The notes below the pieces were generated by a model that was given only the letters and a program-made list of their open reading frames with translations, was not told where the DNA came from and ran no database searches. A DNA stretch of 36,709 bases from Nocardia wallacei (GTDB lineage: Bacteria; Actinomycetota; Actinomycetes; Mycobacteriales; Mycobacteriaceae), in NCBI RefSeq assembly GCF_029869545.1, contig NZ_JARWQD010000396.1:1-36709 (forward strand), given 5' to 3'. The position numbers and the translations under genes were made by a program. Positions 31,573 to 36,709 of this stretch are shown one piece after another. Each line of letters begins with the position of its first letter. Within the stretch, counting starts at the first letter, position 1.

Positions 31573-32160
31573 CTACCGCGTGCGCAGTCCCGCGATCAGC
31601 AGGCCGACCATGCGGCGCGCGTCGTAGCGCGGACTGTTCCCGGCGCCGATGCACAGGTTGCCGACCGCGCGCAGCAGTTCGTAGGCGTCGATATCGGGAC
31701 GGATCTCGCCCGCCGCGGCGGCGGTGCCGAGCAACCGCGCGCAGACGGGGACGAGGCGGTCGAGGAAGTAGGCGTGCAGGGCCTCGAAGGCGGCGTCGTC
31801 GGACTGCAACGCCTCGGCCAGGCCGTGCTTGGTGACCAGGAAGTCGACGAACAGGTCGATCCAGCGGGCCAGCGCGGTGTGCGGGGTATCGCTGTCGGCC
31901 GATAGCGCCGGACCGGCCGCCGCGCACGCCTCGACCTGATGCCGGTAGACGGCCACGATGAGATCGGCGCGCGTCGGGAAGTGTCGGTAGATCGTGCCGA
32001 CGCCCACTCCGGCGGTGGCGGCGATTTCCCGCACGGGCGCATCGACGCCCGCGGCCACGAACGTCGCCGCGGCCGCATCCAGCAGTGCCGCCTCGTTGCG
32101 CCGGGCATCGGCCCGTTTGCGCGGGCCGGGCGGCTTCGTATCGCCGTCGCTGTCCACCAC
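31573..32160 (-). CDS. TetR-family regulator of aldo/keto reductase
   Basis: A 195-residue TetR regulator. The DNA-binding part is RRNEAALLDAAAATFVAAGV, then APVREIAATAGVGVGTIYRH and FPTRADLIVAVYRHQ. The C-terminal region (ARWIDLFVDFLVTKHGLAEA, ELLRAVGNLCIGAGNS) matches the SbtR-like group of TetR C-terminal domains. The start is GTG 32160, with AGAGGAG 10 nt upstream; codons further upstream cross two operator palindromes. It is divergent from the aldo/keto reductase and probably represses both genes. Confidence 0.88.
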   Translation of the reverse strand: MVDSDGDTKPPGPRKRADARRNEAALLDAAAATFVAAGVDAPVREIAATAGVGVGTIYRHFPTRADLIVAVYRHQVEACAAAGPALSADSDTPHTALARWIDLFVDFLVTKHGLAEALQSDDAAFEALHAYFLDRLVPVCARLLGTAAAAGEIRPDIDAYELLRAVGNLCIGAGNSPRYDARRMVGLLIAGLRTR

Positions 32161-32189
32161 TGTGCCGTGGCTCCTCTCGCTCCTCTTGG

Positions 32190-32234
32190 CATACGGAACT
32201 ACGTTCCGTATGGTTAGCGGAACAACGCTCCGCT
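32190..32234. promoter_or_regulatory. Two tandem TetR operators
   Basis: Site 1: perfect 10-bp arms CATACGGAAC and GTTCCGTATG with a 3-bp centre (32190-32212). Site 2: AGCGGAAC and GCTCCGCT with a 3-bp centre (32216-32234), 7 of 8 pairs. Both share CGGAAC-N3-GYTCCG and their centres are 24 bp apart. They fill the gap between the TetR GTG and the reductase. Confidence 0.8.
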
Positions 32235-32300
32235 TATTCATCATGTCAGAACCGGTTGGCCGAAACCAGCCGTCGCACCACCTCCCGGAGGAGTACAACC

Positions 32301-33326
32301 ATGCAGTACCGCACCTTGGGCCGCACCGGTGTGCAGGTCAGCACCCTCGCGCTCGGAGCGATGAACTTCGGCGCGATCGGGCGCACCGGCCAGGACGAGG
32401 CCACGGCTCTCGTCGATGCCGCGCTCGCGGCCGGAATCAACATCATCGATACCGCCGACATGTACAGCCGCGGCGAGTCGGAGGAGATGGTCGGCAAGGC
32501 CATCGCTGGCCGCCGCGACGACATCGTGCTGGCCACGAAGGCGACCATGCCCATGGGCGACGAACGCAACCGGCAGGGCGGCTCGCGCCGCTGGCTGGTC
32601 ACCGCGCTGGAGGACAGCCTGCGCCGGCTCGGCGTCGATCACGTCGATCTGTACCAGATGCACCGGTGGGACCCGAACACCAGCGACGAGGAGACGCTGT
32701 CGGCGCTGACGGATCTGCAGCGGGCGGGCAAGATTCGCTACTTCGGTTCCTCGACGTTCCCCGCCTATCGCATCGTCGAGGCCCAGTGGGCGGCGCGCGA
32801 GCATCGCCTGAGCCGCTACGTCACCGAGCAGCCCGGCTACTCGATCCTGCAGCGCGGCATCGAATCTCACGTCCTGCCGGTCACCGAACGCTACGGGCTC
32901 GGCGTGCTGGCGTGGAGTCCGCTGGCGTCGGGCTGGCTGTCCGGCGCGATCCGCGCGGGCCGCGAAATCACCACCAGCCGTTCGGCATTCATGCCGGAAC
33001 GCTTCGACACCGCCGTCCCCGTGAACCGCGCCAAACTCGAGGCCGTCGAGCGGCTGGCGGCGGTCGCCGAGCAGGCGGGCCTGACCCTGATCCAGCTGGC
33101 GCTCGGCTTCGTCACCGCGCATCCCGGGGTGACCAGCGCGATCATCGGCCCGCGCACCCTGGACCAGCTGCGCTCGCAGCTCGCCGCCGCGGACACCGTG
33201 CTGCCCGCCGACGTGCTCGACGCCATCGACGAGATCGTCACTCCCGGTGTGGATCTCGCCCCGGGCGAGAAGCACGACACCCCGCCCGCCCTGCTCGACC
33301 CGGCCCTGCGCCGCCGCGCCGGTTAG
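32301..33326 (+). CDS. Aldo/keto reductase
   Basis: A 341-residue (alpha/beta)8 oxidoreductase. The catalytic tetrad is visible: Asp and Tyr in IIDTADMYSRGESEE, Lys in IVLATKATMP, His in DLYQMHRWDPNT. The start MQYRTLGRTGVQVSTLALG is typical of the yajO/potassium-channel-beta-like group. The NADPH-binding region near the end is IIGPRTLDQLRSQL. It reduces aldehydes or ketones with NADPH. The ATG has GGAGGAG 7 nt upstream. The gene is divergent from a TetR regulator with two operators. Its 3' end overlaps the convergent YjbR gene by 4 bp. Substrate unknown. Confidence 0.93.
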   Translation: MQYRTLGRTGVQVSTLALGAMNFGAIGRTGQDEATALVDAALAAGINIIDTADMYSRGESEEMVGKAIAGRRDDIVLATKATMPMGDERNRQGGSRRWLVTALEDSLRRLGVDHVDLYQMHRWDPNTSDEETLSALTDLQRAGKIRYFGSSTFPAYRIVEAQWAAREHRLSRYVTEQPGYSILQRGIESHVLPVTERYGLGVLAWSPLASGWLSGAIRAGREITTSRSAFMPERFDTAVPVNRAKLEAVERLAAVAEQAGLTLIQLALGFVTAHPGVTSAIIGPRTLDQLRSQLAAADTVLPADVLDAIDEIVTPGVDLAPGEKHDTPPALLDPALRRRAG

Positions 33327-33688
33327 GCGCCGTCGACATCGAGCCGGGCGACGAGTTTCTTCGGGGCGACCAGGCGGAAGGCGTCGCGGACTATGCCCTC
33401 GATCTCGGTCCAGTCCAGGTCCACGTCCAGGCGTACCCCGACCCAGCCGCGGTGGCCGACGTACGGCGGCACGAAGAAGCGCTCGGGTTCGGCGTCGACC
33501 AGCTCGTCCTGGGCGCCGAGCGAGGCCGGGCACCAGATGGCCGGGCCGGGCTCGTCGTAGGCGGCGAGGGTGTACATGGTGAACACCTTCTTGCCGCGGA
33601 CGAAGAAGGTGGGGCACCCGTGGCTGAGCCGCTCACTGCTCTCCGGCAGTGCCAGGCAGATCTCCCGCAGCCGCGGTAACGGGTCCAT
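33323..33688 (-). CDS. MmcQ/YjbR-family protein
   Basis: A 121-residue protein with the CyaY-like fold of the MmcQ/YjbR group: LREICLALPESSERLSHGCP, FFVRGKKVFTMY, FFVPPYVGHRGWVGVRLD, IVRDAFRLVAPKKL. The W-V-G-V-R-L region and the C-terminal AxxKL are family signatures; biochemical role is not known. A TACACT -10 box (33695-33700) ends 6 nt before the ATG with no ribosome binding site, suggesting a leaderless message. Convergent with the aldo/keto reductase. Confidence 0.88.
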   Translation of the reverse strand: MDPLPRLREICLALPESSERLSHGCPTFFVRGKKVFTMYTLAAYDEPGPAIWCPASLGAQDELVDAEPERFFVPPYVGHRGWVGVRLDVDLDWTEIEGIVRDAFRLVAPKKLVARLDVDGA

Positions 33689-33756
33689 GGCCGTAGTGTA
33701 GGCGCCGGTGGCGGGTCAGCGACGCCGACGCATGCCGCTGCGCCCGGCGGCCCGCA

Positions 33757-34944
33757 CTATCGCACGAGGCCGAGACAGAGCTTGAAACTCGGTGTGCCGC
33801 CGGTCAGGTGGGCGCCCGCGGACTGCAGGATGCGGTCCTGGGCCACGATGTGCTGGCACATGGTCGTGGTGTCGCGCAGCCAGCGGTCCAGGGGCGAGGG
33901 CCGGTAGATGGCGGCGGTCTGGCGCAGGTCGTAGAGGCGGGTGACGACGGAGCGGGCGGTGCGGAAGGCGTGCAGGCGGGAAAGCGGCAGTGCCGCACGC
34001 TGTTCCGGGCTCAGGTCGGCCATCGTCCCGCCCGCGGCCAGCACCTCCCACTCCTGCCGCAGCGCCGCATACACCCCGCAGCGGGTGGCGTGATAGTCCG
34101 CCTCGCAGTCGGCGAGGGTGACCTGCAGGCGGTAATCGTCTGCGCGGGAGGCGGATTCGGCGCGCACGTGATCGAGCGCCGCGCGGGCGACACCGAGCGG
34201 CACCCCCGGCATGTTCCGCATGTGCACCTCCGGCTGGGCCAGCGGCCCGGCCGGGCCGTGCACGTCCGCGAACACGAGCGTGTGCTCGGCCGGGACGAAC
34301 ACGTCGGTGATCGTGTAGTCGCAACTGCCGCTGCCGGACAGGCCGGTGGTGTGCCAGGTGTCGATCACCTGAACCTGCTTGCGCGGCACCATCATCAGGC
34401 GCGAGTCGTGCGGGGTGCCGTCCGGTCCGGGCGCGGGTTCGCCGTCGCGGAACAGGAACGCGCCCGACACCACCCAGTCGGCGTGGGTGATGCCGCTGCC
34501 GAACTGCCAGCGGCCGGTGAGCCGATAGCCGCCCGGCACGATCTCGGCGTGGCCGACCGGGAACAGCAGCCCGGCGGTGACCATGTCCAGGCTCGGAAAC
34601 ATCTGCCGCGCCACCGGTTCGGCGAGGAAGGAGGCGTAGAGCCCGGTGTCCGAACCGATCATGGCGCACCACCCGGCGGAGGCGTCGCCGTAGGCGAGTG
34701 CCGCGATCACCTCGGTCTGCTCGATCGATGTCAATTCCGGCCCGCCCCAATGCCTTCCGAACCCCATCCGGAACACCCCGGTGTCGCGGAGCAGTTCCAC
34801 CACATCGCCGGGCAGGCGGCGCAGGTGTTCGATCTCCTCGGCGCGCTCGCGCAGCAGCGGCGCCACGGACTGGGCGCGGGCGAGTATTTCGGCGGCCTCC
34901 GCGGTGCGGCCGGTGGCGAGTCCCGGTTCTTCGACGATGGTCAT
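33757..34944 (-). CDS. Acyl-CoA dehydrogenase-fold flavin-dependent monooxygenase
   Basis: A 395-residue protein with the acyl-CoA dehydrogenase fold. N-terminal helices (RRLPGDVVELLRDTGVFRMG) lead to RHWGGPELTSIEQTEVIAAL, the beta domain with WQFGSGITHADWVVSGAFL and TWHTTGLSGSGSCDYTITDV, and a C-terminal helical domain. It lacks the catalytic Glu context of true dehydrogenases and matches group D monooxygenases (HsaA and similar), which use reduced flavin from a partner. The flavin reductase gene upstream overlaps its ATG by 4 bp, supporting a two-component system. Substrate unknown; probably an aromatic or polyketide. Confidence 0.85.
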   Translation of the reverse strand: MTIVEEPGLATGRTAEAAEILARAQSVAPLLRERAEEIEHLRRLPGDVVELLRDTGVFRMGFGRHWGGPELTSIEQTEVIAALAYGDASAGWCAMIGSDTGLYASFLAEPVARQMFPSLDMVTAGLLFPVGHAEIVPGGYRLTGRWQFGSGITHADWVVSGAFLFRDGEPAPGPDGTPHDSRLMMVPRKQVQVIDTWHTTGLSGSGSCDYTITDVFVPAEHTLVFADVHGPAGPLAQPEVHMRNMPGVPLGVARAALDHVRAESASRADDYRLQVTLADCEADYHATRCGVYAALRQEWEVLAAGGTMADLSPEQRAALPLSRLHAFRTARSVVTRLYDLRQTAAIYRPSPLDRWLRDTTTMCQHIVAQDRILQSAGAHLTGGTPSFKLCLGLVR

Positions 34945-35558
34945 GCGATGCCTCCTGGGCGATGGTCGGGGGAGCAGGGGAGGGAGTGGAATGCGCCGTG
35001 CAGGAATACCAGCCGGGTGTCCGGTTCGCGGGTGCCCGCCGCCACGACCCGGCCGACGAACAGCACGTGATCGCCGACGTCGTAGGTGCGCTCGAGCACA
35101 CATTCGAGCCATGCGGGGGAATCGAGCAGCAGCGCCCCGGTGCGGTCGCCGGGCCGGGTGTGCCGCGCTGCCAGCGCCTCGGCGCGCGTAGGTCGGTCGC
35201 GCGCGAAAACCCCTGCGACGGACCGTGATCCGCCGTCGAGGATGGACACCGACCAGATTCGCGATGCGCGCACGAACCGGCCGAATCGGGAACCCGCCCG
35301 CAGGGCGATGGAGACCAGCGGCGGCTCCAGCGACAGTGACGACAGCGAGTTGACGGTGACCGCATCGTGCGTCCGGCCGCCGGGTGTGTCGAGATATGTG
35401 CTGACGACCGCCACACCGGTCGCGAAGCTGCGCATGGCCGCGCGCAGATCGACCTCGGCGGCGGCGGGTGCATCTCCGGACTGCACGACCGCGGGCCACG
35501 GTTCGGTCCAGTCGACGGCGGGTTCGGCGATCTGACCGCCGACGGTGGGGGCCCGCAT
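34941..35558 (-). CDS. Flavin reductase component (HpaC/HsaB-like)
   Basis: A 205-residue protein with the flavin-reductase-like domain from about residue 38: LRAAMRSFATGVAVVSTYLD, the THDAVTVNSLSSLSLEPPLVS FMN-binding segment, GSRFGRFVRASRIWSVSILD and GDHVLFVGRVVAAGTRE. It supplies reduced FMN or FAD to the monooxygenase whose gene overlaps its stop by 4 bp. Its ATG lies 1 bp after the stop of the oxidase gene, so all three genes are one operon. The N-terminal 35 residues are a low-similarity extension. Confidence 0.88.
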   Translation of the reverse strand: MRAPTVGGQIAEPAVDWTEPWPAVVQSGDAPAAAEVDLRAAMRSFATGVAVVSTYLDTPGGRTHDAVTVNSLSSLSLEPPLVSIALRAGSRFGRFVRASRIWSVSILDGGSRSVAGVFARDRPTRAEALAARHTRPGDRTGALLLDSPAWLECVLERTYDVGDHVLFVGRVVAAGTREPDTRLVFLHGAFHSLPCSPDHRPGGIA

Positions 35559-35559
35559 C

Positions 35560-36600
35560 TCACACCGCCTGGGGGAAGTCGAAGACCCGATGCGGGTCGT
35601 AGCGGCGCTTGATCCGGGCCAGCCGCGCGTGGTTCGGGCCGTAATAGGCGGTGCGCCAGTCCCGCAGCGCCGGATCCGTGAAGTTCACGTAGGCGGAATC
35701 CGTGGCATGCGCGCCCATCTCCTCGTGCAGGCCGTCGAGCCACTCCAGGTTGCACCACACGGTGTGCGAGGGATCGCGGGGGCTCCAGGAGGTGTCCATC
35801 GAGATCAGGAACAGCGCGTCCCGGTGCGGAAACGCGGTGGCGGACACCGGAACCCGGTTGATCGCGCCGCCCCACGTGAACAGCGCGACACCGCCGCCGT
35901 CCGGATTGGCGCTGCCCGGGCGGCGCTCGACCGCGCCGACGATCGCGTCGACGCCGTCGTCGGACAGCGGCTTCGGCGTCGTGCGGGTGCGGACGGCGAA
36001 CGGCAGGCCGGAGGTCTCGTGGTGCAGGAAATCCTTTGCCTCCCAATAGGTGCGGTCATCGATATCGCATCGATAAGGGGACGCGGCGGCGATCGCGGGC
36101 GCCAGCAGCTCGCGCAGCTCCGTGGCCGGTCCGAGGTGCTGCCCGATCACCGAGACGGTGCCCGGGGCGGCCGCCGCGCGGGCGGCGCCGATGCGGGCGG
36201 CGAATTCGTCGGGTGCGTCGGCCATGATCTGCTGCATCACCGCGAGCACCTCGCGGGCGTGCGCCCAGTCCCACAGCAGCAGGCAGGTGGAACCGGGGCG
36301 CGGCGAGCGGGCCCGGAAGGTGAACGAGGTGTTGACGCCGAAGTTCCCGCCGCCCCCGCCCCGGCACGCCCAGAACAGATCGGCGTTCTCGGTCGCGTTG
36401 CAGATCCGCACGCTGCCGTCGGCGAGCACGATCTCGGTCTCGACCAGCGCGTCGCAGGTGAGCCCGAAGGCCCGCGACACCGCCGCCACGCCGCCGCCGA
36501 GCGTCAGCCCGCCGATGCCGACCTGATCCGAATTGCCCAGGGGGAAGGCCAGATCGTGACGCCGCAGGGCGGCGTACAGCGCGCCGCCGCGGGCGCGGCC
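35560..36600 (-). CDS. FAD-linked oxidase, berberine-bridge-like; 5' end lost at edge
   Basis: At least 345 residues of a PCMH-type flavoprotein, truncated at the N-terminus. Visible parts are GNSDQVGIGGLTLGGGVAAV, SRAFGLTCDALVETEIVLAD, ATENADLFWACRGGGGGNFG, and a C-terminal YYGPNHARLARIKRRYDPHR that ends in VFDFPQAV, the standard BBE tail. The N-terminal FAD-attachment region (RSGGH type) lies beyond the edge or in the damaged sequence, so covalent flavin cannot be judged. It is the first visible gene of the operon with the flavin reductase and monooxygenase. Such enzymes oxidise sugars, alkaloids or polyketides. Confidence 0.85.
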   Translation of the reverse strand, partial: GRARGGALYAALRRHDLAFPLGNSDQVGIGGLTLGGGVAAVSRAFGLTCDALVETEIVLADGSVRICNATENADLFWACRGGGGGNFGVNTSFTFRARSPRPGSTCLLLWDWAHAREVLAVMQQIMADAPDEFAARIGAARAAAAPGTVSVIGQHLGPATELRELLAPAIAAASPYRCDIDDRTYWEAKDFLHHETSGLPFAVRTRTTPKPLSDDGVDAIVGAVERRPGSANPDGGGVALFTWGGAINRVPVSATAFPHRDALFLISMDTSWSPRDPSHTVWCNLEWLDGLHEEMGAHATDSAYVNFTDPALRDWRTAYYGPNHARLARIKRRYDPHRVFDFPQAV

Positions 36601-36709
36601 CCCCCCCGGGGCCCCGCCCCCCGGGGGGGGGGGCCCCAAAAAGTACACAGGGCCCCGAAACAGCCCCCCCCCCGGCCCCCCCCGGGACCCCCCCCAGCCG
36701 TGGGCGCCC
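36601..36709. other. Degraded C/G-rich contig edge
   Basis: Long runs of C and G with occasional A-runs replace the normal coding pattern of the oxidase gene. Frame and composition break at about 36600. Treat as unreliable sequence. Confidence 0.65.

Overview
The window reads as one complete draft contig of a high-GC actinomycete, most likely Nocardia or a close relative. This rests on very high G+C, frequent GTG/TTG starts, several probable leaderless promoters, a mycobacterial-type SOS box before ruvC, and the order yajC-secD-secF-lipoprotein-apt, which I recall from Mycobacterium. Both ends (1-120 and about 36601-36709) are C/G homopolymer runs that look like sequence or assembly artefacts.

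Layout. 121-520: imperfect tandem repeats of about 22 bp (44/88-bp higher order) just after the stop of an ArsR-SRPBCC pair (521-1434, minus). 1503-4877: a YggT protein, a HAD hydrolase, a TetR/Mmr multidrug-efflux pair, a broken HIT-family gene and a first Gdx-like SMR gene. 5004-11747: a polyol locus, with a SorC-type regulator, lipoprotein binding protein, two permeases and ATPase on the minus strand, and a divergent mannitol-dehydrogenase-family gene across a palindromic operator. 11778-12147: a second Gdx-type SMR gene behind a recognisable guanidine-III riboswitch, with a macro-domain gene divergent to it.

12810-25545 is the conserved core: a thioesterase, LexA-boxed ruvCAB, then a minus-strand insert (Pro-rich membrane protein, a protein of four DivIVA-like repeats, a TetR regulator) with a divergent Baeyer-Villiger-type monooxygenase, then yajC-secD-secF, a family-5 binding lipoprotein and apt. 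The relA gene that usually follows apt in related genomes is not in this window.

25560-36600 is accessory: a small membrane protein with a 23-bp palindrome in its leader, an ABC-F ATPase, a fused glycine/sarcosine plus dimethylglycine methyltransferase (glycine betaine synthesis), msrB-msrA, a secreted DUF1460-like peptidase, a TetR/aldo-keto reductase pair with two tandem operators, a YjbR-type protein, and a three-gene flavin redox cluster (monooxygenase, flavin reductase, berberine-bridge-like oxidase) cut by the right edge.

Common themes are small-molecule export (three SMR genes under three apparently different controls), osmotic and redox stress protection, and divergent regulator/enzyme pairs with visible palindromic operators. 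I found no CRISPR array, tRNA, rRNA, insertion sequence or prophage. No clearly undescribed multi-gene system is evident; the most unusual items are the repeat array, the four-repeat DivIVA-like protein and the truncated flavin cluster.
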